A DNA stretch of 26,060 nt, from contig CACWNZ010000001.1 of NCBI GenBank assembly GCA_902762335.1, positions 1 through 26,060 on the forward strand. Reading direction: 5' to 3'. Shown here in pieces: positions 16,786 through 24,030 of the stretch (the stretch's first letter is position 1; every line of letters begins with the position of its first letter). Position numbers and translations under genes: made by a program. The stretch is from an uncultured Ruminococcus sp. Its GTDB lineage: Bacteria > Bacillota > Clostridia > Oscillospirales > Acutalibacteraceae. The notes beneath the pieces were generated by a model. The model saw only the letters and a list, made by a program, of their open reading frames with translations. It had not been told where the DNA came from and made no database searches.

Positions 16786-18519
16786 ATGAAACGCAGAGGA
16801 GATCTCCTCAACGAAAAATACCGCAGTCTGTTATGGGCGACCCTCGCAATGACGGCATCAAACTATCTCTCCGGGATACTTGACGGCATTATGGTGGGTC
16901 AGATGCTCGGTACCGTCGAGCTTTACGCTATCAACCTGACCACCTGTATCATCTTCCTGCGGAGCATCCCCATAGCCATGTTCACCTTCGGCGGCAACAC
17001 CCTGTCGGTCATCAGAAAAAGCAAGCGCGACGGACAGGGCGCCGATACCGTTTTTACACTGTCCTTCTGGGCGGGAATACTTTCCACTATACTTATTTCG
17101 ATCATCGGTCTTGCGGTGATAACCCCCACGGCGGAGCTTCTTGCTCAGGGAAAACAGGAGCTTGTCGGGCTCGTTATCGACTATCTCCTGCCCCTTTGGA
17201 TACTGACGCCATTGGTGGCGGCGGTAAATCAGACAGCCGCCTACGCCCGTACGGACGGTATGCGAAAATTGGCGACCGCCCTTCCCATTGTGGCAAACGT
17301 GGTCAATCTTGGCTGCGACGGACTGTATATGGGCGTATTCCATTGGGGCGTTGCGGGTGCGGGCTGGGCGACCGTGACCGGCTATATTGTCGGAACGGCG
17401 ATGACACTTATTTACTTCAAGTCAAAAAAGCGGACGGTGCATTTTACAAAGGAAGCTCTGAAAAAGCTCAGGGAGCTCGGAAAGATATTCGGTGTTGGTC
17501 TCCCCTCTGCCCTGATCTATGTGTGCAACTTCCTCAGGCTGTTCTTTACAAACGCCATAATACTTTCGGCGACGGGCGTTGTGGGCGGCAAGATAGCCTC
17601 TGTTTCCTTCTCACTGAACAGCCTTGCATTCATCTTTGTTGAGGGCGCGTCTATGACCCTTCTGCCGATACTCGGCGCGCTCTACGGCGAAAAGGATACC
17701 AACGGACAAAAGCTTACCCTGCGCTACGGCATGATCATCACGGTCGGTCTTTCGGTCGCAGTGTTCATCCTGTCAGAACTTCTGCCGGTACAGCTTGCGT
17801 CCATGTACGGACTTACCGACCCTGCGGTCACAGAGGTATTTGCGGCGACCTTCCGCATCTTCTCAATAAATATCCCGATACTCGGCGTTATCTACGTCAT
17901 GCGCTCGTTCTTTCAGGCGACGAAGCAGAGAGGGCTTGCAAATCTGCTCGTCATGCTGGACGGCGTGCTTACGATAGTCCCTCTCATGTATTGGTTTTCC
18001 CATTATGATATCTATTGGCTGTGGATGTCCTTCCCGGTTTCAAAGGCATTAACGGTAATCATCACATTTGCAGCAATGCTTATCGGCAAAAGGGTAAAGA
18101 AAAAGAAAAACCTGCTCGGCATTGAGGAGCAGGACGGGATCGCTTTCGACTTTACCATAGACAATGAGGTATCGCAGGCAATAAAGGCGTCAGAGGAAGC
18201 TATAAGCTTCTGTCAGGAAAAGTCTCTTCCCGAAAACACGGTAAACGCCGTCGGCGTAACGGTAGAGGAGCTTTGCCACAATATTGCAACCTATGCCCGC
18301 TCATCCACCAACAAGACCGTTGACGTCTGTGTGCGTATCTTTGACGACAAGGTGAACATCCGCCTGCGTGACAACGGGGTGGAGTTTGACCCGACAGATT
18401 ACATCGACACGAGCGGAAAGCGCATAACAGGGCTTACGCTTGTCAGAAAGCTCAGCTCGTCGATCAGCTATAACCGTGTTTTAGGCTTCAACGTGACAAA
18501 CGTAACGATAAATTATTGA
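16786..18519 (+). CDS. MATE-family exporter fused to a SpoIIAB/RsbW-like ATPase domain
   Basis: Residues 1-440 form a multi-helix (about 12) MATE/MVF-type transporter, beginning RSLLWATLAMTASNYLSGIL with the usual long hydrophobic spans; these proteins export drugs or peptides using ion gradients. A basic linker (GKRVKKKKN, about 435) leads to a cytoplasmic GHKL ATPase domain (about 450-577): N-box VEELCHN (493-499), G1 box RDNGVEFDP (528-536), and a G2-like ITGLTLVRKL (547-556) lacking the second Gly of a normal box. The fusion is in frame without any break. It starts 12 bases after the NRPS with GGGGGCT before the ATG, and is followed by a free ATPase of the same type, so it probably exports the NRPS product under control of the phosphatase/STAS pathway (inference). 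Confidence 0.9.
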   Translation: MKRRGDLLNEKYRSLLWATLAMTASNYLSGILDGIMVGQMLGTVELYAINLTTCIIFLRSIPIAMFTFGGNTLSVIRKSKRDGQGADTVFTLSFWAGILSTILISIIGLAVITPTAELLAQGKQELVGLVIDYLLPLWILTPLVAAVNQTAAYARTDGMRKLATALPIVANVVNLGCDGLYMGVFHWGVAGAGWATVTGYIVGTAMTLIYFKSKKRTVHFTKEALKKLRELGKIFGVGLPSALIYVCNFLRLFFTNAIILSATGVVGGKIASVSFSLNSLAFIFVEGASMTLLPILGALYGEKDTNGQKLTLRYGMIITVGLSVAVFILSELLPVQLASMYGLTDPAVTEVFAATFRIFSINIPILGVIYVMRSFFQATKQRGLANLLVMLDGVLTIVPLMYWFSHYDIYWLWMSFPVSKALTVIITFAAMLIGKRVKKKKNLLGIEEQDGIAFDFTIDNEVSQAIKASEEAISFCQEKSLPENTVNAVGVTVEELCHNIATYARSSTNKTVDVCVRIFDDKVNIRLRDNGVEFDPTDYIDTSGKRITGLTLVRKLSSSISYNRVLGFNVTNVTINY

Positions 18520-18532
18520 CAGGGGGTATGCT

Positions 18533-18967
18533 ATGAAACAGGATATACCCGATACGAAAAGCGTTCCTGCGGAAAGCCGCATATTTACGCTTAACAGGCA
18601 GACCTTTGAGGACGTGATAAGCTATATCGAAGAACGCTGCCGCGCCCTCGGCTGCGGTGAAAAGGCGCTGAGCCGTATTTCCGTGTCATCATCGGAAATT
18701 CTTGCAAATATTGATTCCTACGCCTACGAAAACGGCGGTGAGGTCGAAATAACGATCTCCCGCAGCGGCAGAAGGCTCACGATCACCTTCAAAGACAGCG
18801 GCGCGCCCTTTGACCCGCTCAGCGTAAAGCCTCCCGACGTGACGGCTCCGCTGAGCGAGCGTGAACCGGGCGGACTCGGAATATTTATCGTCAGAAAGCT
18901 GATGAGCAGTGTCAGATATGAATACGCTGACGGTCAGAACGTTCTGACCGTAGAAAAGGAGCTCTGA
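18533..18967 (+). CDS. Anti-sigma-type serine kinase / ATPase (SpoIIAB/RsbW-like)
   Basis: The 144-residue product is a single GHKL ATPase domain. The N-box is SSSEILANIDSYAY (E55, N59), the G1 box FKDSGAPFDP (about 86-95) and the G2 box GGLGIFIVRKLM (113-124). Proteins of this type bind a sigma factor or another target and phosphorylate a STAS antagonist. All ATP-site boxes look intact, in contrast to the domain fused to the MATE protein just before it. AGGGGGT lies 7 bases before the ATG, 13 bases after the MATE stop. Its natural partners in this window are the two STAS proteins (6654 and 20156); no sigma factor is encoded nearby. Confidence 0.9.
   Translation: MKQDIPDTKSVPAESRIFTLNRQTFEDVISYIEERCRALGCGEKALSRISVSSSEILANIDSYAYENGGEVEITISRSGRRLTITFKDSGAPFDPLSVKPPDVTAPLSEREPGGLGIFIVRKLMSSVRYEYADGQNVLTVEKEL
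18931..18950. repeat. Perfect 20-base palindrome at the end of the ATPase gene
   Basis: CGGTCAGAAC is followed directly by its exact reverse complement. It encodes part of GQNVLTV near the ATPase C-terminus and ends 18 bases before the start of the next gene. It may be an operator, or an RNA hairpin that shapes expression of the downstream genes. Confidence 0.8.
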
Positions 18968-18968
18968 G

Positions 18969-20141
18969 ATGAAGGATACGAAGATCATTATTGCGGGCGA
19001 CCTTATGCCTATGCCCTGCAATTACGGGCTGTTTTCCGACGGAGACGCGCAGGCTCTTTTCGGAAAAAGACTCTGCGATATGTTTGCTTCGGCGGACTAC
19101 CGGATATGCAATTTTGAAGGCTGTTTTACCGACGGCGACAATCCCATTGAAAAGACAGGTCCTGTGATAAAGGCACCGACTTCAACCATTAAGGCGATAA
19201 AGGCTCTCGGCATAAACTATGCCACCCTCGGCAACACCCACTCAATGGACAACGGCAGACAGGGCTATCTTGATACCTGCCGTACCCTTGAAGAAAACGG
19301 CATAGGCTATTTCGGCTGGGGCGACGATATCAATTCCGTCAGAACTCACGTCAGACTGACGGACTGCGGCAGGCGCATCGTACTTTATAACGTGACCGAG
19401 CTGTTTGAGAACGCTCCGGGTGAGAACACCCCGGGTGTGAATCTCTATGATGAATACCGTGTCTGTCAGGAACTGAAAGAGCTTAAAGCGGAGTGTGACC
19501 TTCTTATCGTGTTCTATCACGGCGGCATTGAAGGGTCGCATTATAACAGCGAGGTCATGCGGAAACGCTTTCACCGTATGGCGGACAGCGGCGCAGACGT
19601 GATAATTTCACAGCATACCCACGCGATCGGCGAAGAGGAGCATTATAACGGCTCATATCTTCTCTACGGTCAGGGGAATTTCTGCTTCCATTTCCGCAGT
19701 GAGGTCACCCCGCTTCTTGCCGAGGGACTCGTGCTTGAGATAGACCTCAACGACAGCGGCTTCACGGCAAAGCCCCACCGCATTATCCGCACCGAAAAGG
19801 GCTGCGTCTATGATGAAAAGCAGGAGCTTGATGAGTTCTATGCCCGAAGCAGAATGCACGACGCGCTTCTCAATGGCGACAGGGCGGCAAAAGAGGAGTT
19901 TGAACGGAACTTTTCAGAGGACTGCAAAAGCTGGCTGACCCAGTTCCTTCTGACCTTCAGGGGCATTGACCCCGAGATCGCAAAATTACGCAAGGAGCTT
20001 TCACCGTCAGAATTAAGGGATCATCTTATCTCCCTCTACCCCAGACCATATCTGACAGCTCTTCTGACGTTTCTGAAAAATGAAGAATTCAACGAGATCG
20101 GCAGACGGCTCCTGAGCGATCTGCTCAAAGAAAAACAATAA
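18969..20141 (+). CDS. CapA-like (PGA_cap) metallophosphatase, no signal peptide
   Basis: The 390-residue product follows the CapA/PgsA fold, a calcineurin-like phosphoesterase relative. Motifs: GD (10-11), NFEG (48-51), GNTHSMDNG (88-96, in place of the usual NNH-x2-D-x-G), YHGG (183-186), SQHTHA (214-219) and YGQGNF (233-238). A helical C-terminal part (about 295-390) follows. CapA proteins usually have an N-terminal anchor and help make poly-gamma-glutamate or capsule. This one starts MKDTKIIIAGDLMP with no hydrophobic leader, so it should be cytoplasmic. It begins one base after the ATPase stop with GGAG overlapping that stop. A hydrolase or ligase-like tailoring role in the NRPS pathway is possible, but it is a guess. 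Confidence 0.85.
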   Translation: MKDTKIIIAGDLMPMPCNYGLFSDGDAQALFGKRLCDMFASADYRICNFEGCFTDGDNPIEKTGPVIKAPTSTIKAIKALGINYATLGNTHSMDNGRQGYLDTCRTLEENGIGYFGWGDDINSVRTHVRLTDCGRRIVLYNVTELFENAPGENTPGVNLYDEYRVCQELKELKAECDLLIVFYHGGIEGSHYNSEVMRKRFHRMADSGADVIISQHTHAIGEEEHYNGSYLLYGQGNFCFHFRSEVTPLLAEGLVLEIDLNDSGFTAKPHRIIRTEKGCVYDEKQELDEFYARSRMHDALLNGDRAAKEEFERNFSEDCKSWLTQFLLTFRGIDPEIAKLRKELSPSELRDHLISLYPRPYLTALLTFLKNEEFNEIGRRLLSDLLKEKQ

Positions 20142-20155
20142 AGGAGAAAACAACA

Positions 20156-20452
20156 ATGACGATAAAGACTTATGAAAAGGACGGCTCACCCGTCGTTGCA
20201 CCCGAGGGAAGGATCGACCACGTTACGGCTGCCGAATTTGAACAGAAGATAAACGAGGTCGGCAGGGACAGCGATAAATTGACTCTTGACTTGGCGGGCG
20301 TAGAATACGTCAGCTCCGCCGCACTCAGAGTTATTCTGAAGGCAAACGATATGGTAAAGGACAAGGGCGGCATGATCATCATAAACGTAAACCGCAAGGT
20401 CATGGAGATCTTCAACGTAACGGGCTTTTCCGATTATCTTGACATCAGATGA
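20156..20452 (+). CDS. STAS-domain anti-sigma-factor antagonist (SpoIIAA/RsbV-like), copy 2
   Basis: The 98-residue product is a complete STAS domain with LDLAGVEYVSSAALRVIL (44-61). Ser53 and Ser54 are the candidate phosphorylation sites, in the same positions as in the first STAS protein. AAAGGAG precedes the ATG, 14 bases after the CapA-like gene. It is the last gene of the NRPS operon and ends just before a terminator shared with the convergent phosphatase. In a partner-switching circuit the ATPase would phosphorylate it and the SpoIIE-type phosphatase would reactivate it. The target released by this switch is not known. Confidence 0.92.
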   Translation: MTIKTYEKDGSPVVAPEGRIDHVTAAEFEQKINEVGRDSDKLTLDLAGVEYVSSAALRVILKANDMVKDKGGMIIINVNRKVMEIFNVTGFSDYLDIR

Positions 20453-20491
20453 CAGCACGCCCCTAAAGCGCAAAGGAGCTTCAATAACAAA

Positions 20492-20533
20492 ACCGCCGAC
20501 AAAGCAGGCAGAATGACCCGTTTTGTCGGCGGT
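20492..20533. terminator. Bidirectional terminator, NRPS operon / phosphatase gene
   Basis: A 12-base perfect stem, ACCGCCGACAAA (20492-20503) with TTTGTCGGCGGT (20522-20533), is followed by ATTTTTGTTTT on the plus strand and TTTTGTTATTG on the minus strand. Confidence 0.88.
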
Positions 20534-20542
20534 ATTTTTGTT

Positions 20543-22234
20543 TTATGCATCATGATCTCCGTCAGCCGCTTTGTCGTCGGCAGACTTTCCCGCGCCCCTG
20601 TACTCTATGCAAAGCATCGTAAGATCGTCGAACTGCTCGGCATCCTTTACGAATTCGTTTACGGAGCGTCTGACGTTTTTGAGTATCTCCCCGGGGGCGG
20701 CGGAGCTCTGCTCGTTGAGCGCCCCGATCATGCGGTCGATACCGAACTGCTCCTGAGCCTTATCCGTTGCCTCGGGAACGCCGTCCGTATATAAAAACAG
20801 CTTGGACCCCGGGCTGAGCCGTATTTCGTATTCCTTGTAGCTCATACCGCTTATACCGCCCAGAACGAAGCCGTGCTTATCCCTGTAAAGCTCAAACTCT
20901 CCGTCGGGCTTCATCAGTACGGGATATTCATGCCCCGCGTTGGCAGCCGTCAGCCTTCCGGTAGAAAGCTCAAGTATCCCCAGCCAGACCGTGACGAACA
21001 TATCCTCACGGTTATTGGCGCAGACCGCGGCATTGGTGTCGGTAAGTATCTGCGCGGGCGATTTTCCGCTCATGGCGTTGTTCGCTAAAATAATCTTGGA
21101 GGACATCATAAACAAAGCCGCAGGTACTCCCTTGCCGGATACGTCCGCCATTACGATGCAGAGATGGTCGTCGTCCACAAGGAAAAAGTCGTAAAAATCA
21201 CCGCCTACCTCCTTTGCAGGGTCCATAGCCGCATAAATATCAAATTCCGCGCGGTCGGGAAAGGGCGGAAAGACACCCGGCAGCATATCGGCCTGTATAC
21301 GCGCGGCAAGGGAAAGCTCAGTGCTTATGCGTTCCTTTTCGGCTGTAGCCTTTGTCAGATCCTCCACGTACCGTATTATCCTCTCCTCCATACGGTCGAT
21401 AGATGAAGCAAGCAGGCTGATCTCGTCGCGGGTCCTTATCTTTTCCTCAAGCTTTTTGTCCGCGGCGGTGTTATCCGAAGCAAAGCGGCCCGCCTCGTTT
21501 GCAATCTGCTTGACGGGGCGCAGGATAACGCGGTTAAGATAGATCGACTGTCCTATGACGACAAAGATGAGCAGACCGAGCATAGAAAAGAACACCTTGC
21601 CCAAATAGGTGTTGCGGACGTTTACAAGGCTGTCCATTTGCCGCTGAACGCAAAGGATCGCCGTCGTTTTGCCGCTTTTGTCCCTTATCGGTATCATTGC
21701 CGTTATATGGGGGTCGGTCTCGATATAGCCCTGATCTCTTATGACAAGCTCATTATCCGAGCCTTCCTCATACAGTCTGCGGTATTTTTCTTTGTATTCA
21801 TCGTTCGTCGTAGGGCGGACGTAGCCGAACTCATAGCGGGTGTAGCTGCTGTTTTCGTTGATAGTTGAAAACAGGAACGTGATATTATCGTAGGTCTTAT
21901 CCGGCCGTATAACGTAAATAAAGGTCGAGCCCGAGGAATTGCACAGAGTCTCAAGCTTATCCGATACCTGAGTGTATTCCCGGGTTTTGCCGCCGCTTGC
22001 GTAGTAGTCGTCTATCCTGTCGCTGTCGAGGATCATAATGGCAGTATCGGCGGTATGCACGGCGCCGTCATAATACTGCTCCATAAGAGCCTGCGTAAAG
22101 CCGTTAAAGCCTATTATGCTTACAATGACCGAAAAGACGATCATCAGAACGGCAAGACCCGAAATGCTCTTGAATATTATGCTTACCCTCGGACCCCTGC
22201 GCTTTTTTTCCGGGGTTTTATTTTTTTCCGCCAA
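20543..22234 (-). CDS. Membrane-sensor SpoIIE/RsbU-type PP2C serine phosphatase
   Basis: This phosphatase would dephosphorylate STAS antagonists. Layout of the 563-residue product: basic N-terminus, membrane helix (about 18-42), extracytoplasmic sensor region of about 165 residues, second helix (about 213-235), HAMP and coiled coil (about 236-320), and a C-terminal PP2C domain with EVGGDFYDF, ADVSGKGVPAALFM, NAGHEYP, LYTDGVPEA and FDDLTML, the metal-binding blocks all intact. I chose the TTG at 22234 as start: GGAGGG lies 7 bases upstream, while the ATG 12 codons earlier has no ribosome site. It converges on the NRPS operon and shares its terminator. The sensor region may detect an outside ligand. 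Confidence 0.93.
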   Translation of the reverse strand: MAEKNKTPEKKRRGPRVSIIFKSISGLAVLMIVFSVIVSIIGFNGFTQALMEQYYDGAVHTADTAIMILDSDRIDDYYASGGKTREYTQVSDKLETLCNSSGSTFIYVIRPDKTYDNITFLFSTINENSSYTRYEFGYVRPTTNDEYKEKYRRLYEEGSDNELVIRDQGYIETDPHITAMIPIRDKSGKTTAILCVQRQMDSLVNVRNTYLGKVFFSMLGLLIFVVIGQSIYLNRVILRPVKQIANEAGRFASDNTAADKKLEEKIRTRDEISLLASSIDRMEERIIRYVEDLTKATAEKERISTELSLAARIQADMLPGVFPPFPDRAEFDIYAAMDPAKEVGGDFYDFFLVDDDHLCIVMADVSGKGVPAALFMMSSKIILANNAMSGKSPAQILTDTNAAVCANNREDMFVTVWLGILELSTGRLTAANAGHEYPVLMKPDGEFELYRDKHGFVLGGISGMSYKEYEIRLSPGSKLFLYTDGVPEATDKAQEQFGIDRMIGALNEQSSAAPGEILKNVRRSVNEFVKDAEQFDDLTMLCIEYRGAGKSADDKAADGDHDA

Positions 22235-22266
22235 CCGATATCCCTCCGATGATAAAAGTGTGAGCC

Positions 22267-22308
22267 TCATTTATACGCGGGCGGATAAGATACGCCGTAA
22301 TACCGCAC
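22267..22308 (-). CDS. Possible 13-residue leader peptide before the phosphatase gene
   Basis: Between the promoter (TATAAT at 22331) and the phosphatase start lies a GTG frame with AAAGGAG 6 bases upstream. It encodes VRYYGVSYPPAYK and ends at a TGA 32 bases before the TTG. Four Tyr and two adjacent Pro in 13 residues would suit a ribosome-stalling leader. It is short and could be chance. Confidence 0.3.
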   Translation of the reverse strand: MRYYGVSYPPAYK

Positions 22309-22330
22309 AGAAGCTCCTTTTTCTCCTTCT

Positions 22331-22359
22331 ATTATACCTTGACGGCGCTCCGATAGCAA
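22331..22359 (-). promoter_or_regulatory. Promoter of the phosphatase gene
   Basis: On the minus strand TTGCTA (22354-22359), a 17-base spacer and TATAAT (22331-22336). The 5' leader to the phosphatase start is about 90 bases, long enough for regulation. Confidence 0.75.
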
Positions 22360-22393
22360 TTATATTTTTTCATATTGCGCAGAGAACGGCAAA

Positions 22394-22426
22394 AAGGCTC
22401 CCGCCGGGTTTTTCAGCGGGAGCCTT
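22394..22426 (-). terminator. Terminator after the surface-protein gene
   Basis: An 11-base stem, AAGGCTCCCGC with GCGGGAGCCTT, has an 11-base loop and is followed on the minus strand by TTTTTGCC. It separates the surface-protein gene from the phosphatase promoter. Confidence 0.85.
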
Positions 22427-22483
22427 GAACGGGCATTCCGGTTATTCGGTTTGACTTGAGCAGTCATGTGCAACGGGGGCGGA

Positions 22484-23566
22484 TCACTCCTGCTCGCCCT
22501 TTCTGCGCTTCACGGCAAGGAACAGAGCTGCGGAAAGGCTTGCGACAAGCGCTGCCGAAACAGCTATAGCAGCTGAGGTGTCGCCTGTTTTGGGTGTGTT
22601 GTCGGCGGGCTTGACAGCGGAGCTCTCACCCGTATAATGTACTGCTATCTCAAGCTCGCCGTCGGAGAATACGAGGTTGAGATGATTCTCGCCGTCCTTG
22701 AGGAGCTTATCGGCAAGCTCCTTGCTGAAGGTCACCGCGCCGTTTTCAAGGGTAAGACCCTCCGTTTCGTCAGTTGCGGCAAGACCGCCGTCAATACGTA
22801 CCGCGACAGTATCGGACTTTGATGTCGTTCTGATCACGAAGCCGTCGCCGCCCTTGCCGTAGTCGATAGTGGTATGCTCGGCAAGGATAGGCTCTGCCTT
22901 TTCTTCAAACATTGCGGTAAGATTCAGCGCCTCGGATACGGTGATCGTGATCGTTTCCTCTGTGGAATAGGTCTCGTCCGTATCGCTGTTCATCCAGCCC
23001 TTGAACTCCCGACCTTCATCGGCTTTTGCGCCGAGGATTACGGTATCGCCTACAGCAGCGCTCAATGCGAGGCTCTGCTTCGGGTGCTCATCGCTGAACA
23101 CAGGCTCCGAGCCGTCCTCTGAAACAGCTATCTGACCCTCGCCCGCCGTGTTGGCTGAGATCGTCACGAGAGAAGCGTCTGCAAAAACCGCAGTGAGATC
23201 CAGACTTTCCGTAACGTCAACGGGAACTACGGGGCTCATGGAGAAGAACTCGTCCGTGTCGGTGTTTTTCCAATATACGAATTTCCAACCCTCGCTCGCC
23301 TTTGCGCCGATCCGGATAGTCGTGCCGACGTCGGCGTTTACATATAAGCTCTGCTTGGGCTTCTCATCGTCAAATTCGGGCACGCTGTCGTGATCGCTGA
23401 AGGCGACCTGACCGTTGCCCTCGGTGTTGACTGTTATCAGTACCGAGCCGTTGGCTGTCGTTATCGGCACAGTGTCTTCCTCGGGAGCCTCCTGCGCTGC
23501 GAATGCGGTGGTCGCCATAGAAGCTGCAAGAGCGGCTGCGATAAGGAGCGTGAGAATCTTTTTCAT
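22484..23566 (-). CDS. Sortase-anchored surface protein with two InlB-type B-repeats
   Basis: The 360-residue product has a signal peptide (about 1-24, ending AFA-AQ). Two similar repeats (about 41-131 and 132-222) of the divergent InlB B-repeat / Listeria-Bacteroides type follow; both contain PKQSL, a GAKA-x-EG motif and a W-x-NTDTDE or W-x-NSDTDE core. A third beta-rich region (about 223-315) precedes the C-terminal cell-wall signal: TPKTGD, a hydrophobic helix and the tail KRRKGEQE. Sortase would cut in TPKTG and link the protein to peptidoglycan. B-repeats form beta-grasp stalks in adhesins. GAGGT lies 7 bases before the ATG. The ligand is unknown. Confidence 0.88.
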   Translation of the reverse strand: MKKILTLLIAAALAASMATTAFAAQEAPEEDTVPITTANGSVLITVNTEGNGQVAFSDHDSVPEFDDEKPKQSLYVNADVGTTIRIGAKASEGWKFVYWKNTDTDEFFSMSPVVPVDVTESLDLTAVFADASLVTISANTAGEGQIAVSEDGSEPVFSDEHPKQSLALSAAVGDTVILGAKADEGREFKGWMNSDTDETYSTEETITITVSEALNLTAMFEEKAEPILAEHTTIDYGKGGDGFVIRTTSKSDTVAVRIDGGLAATDETEGLTLENGAVTFSKELADKLLKDGENHLNLVFSDGELEIAVHYTGESSAVKPADNTPKTGDTSAAIAVSAALVASLSAALFLAVKRRKGEQE

Positions 23567-23639
23567 AATGATTACCTCTTTCTTTATTATTTTATTTTGG
23601 GAAAAGACGTAATAAAGGGAGAATAGTCCCTTCGATCAT

Positions 23640-23648
23640 ATTATATCA
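23640..23648 (-). promoter_or_regulatory. Extended -10 promoter of the surface-protein gene
   Basis: On the minus strand TG-A-TATAAT (TATAAT at 23640-23645) lies about 75 bases before the ATG. A weak TGGACA is 19 bases upstream. The leader carries a 6-base-stem hairpin. Confidence 0.55.
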
Positions 23649-23737
23649 CGCGCCGTCCACCTGATGTCCATTAAATCGCGGAGCTAATCAAAAAATCTCC
23701 GTTTTTGATAACATACCTTTATTACCGGTTTGTTACG

Positions 23738-23747
23738 TTGTATACAA
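23738..23747. promoter_or_regulatory. Operator-like palindrome TTGTATACAA
   Basis: The 10-base perfect palindrome extends to 14 of 16 matched positions (ACGTTGTATACAATGT). Its form resembles the sites of GntR-family repressors. It lies about 95 bases upstream of the surface-gene -10; no regulator gene is adjacent. Confidence 0.4.
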
Positions 23748-24030
23748 TGTCCTCTGCGTGATATTCCGCTGAGTGATCGGAGCTTGGTTATTTTTCTTAC
23801 CTCTCGATCGCAAAATAAATATATCATAAAAAACCGGTCCTGCCTATATGCAAAACAGCCCCGATCTGTATACTAATTTACGTTTTACCGCCCGAATGCA
23901 GCCTAATTTACATATCGGCGTGAGATCATATACGAATCATGACCTTTCGCTGTCCACCGAAAAGCTATTATCCTTTTATAGCACGCCGTCCTTAAGCGGT
24001 GCTATCAGCAAGCTTGTATCGGATATGCGT

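Noticed and set aside
19337..19363. Inverted repeat CCGTCAG / CTGACGG inside the CapA-like gene
   Set aside because: A 7-base stem with a 13-base loop in coding sequence is not far from chance and has no T-run.
22235..22270. ATG start 12 codons before the phosphatase TTG
   Set aside because: There is no ribosome site before this ATG, whereas GGAGGG is ideally placed for the TTG at 22234.
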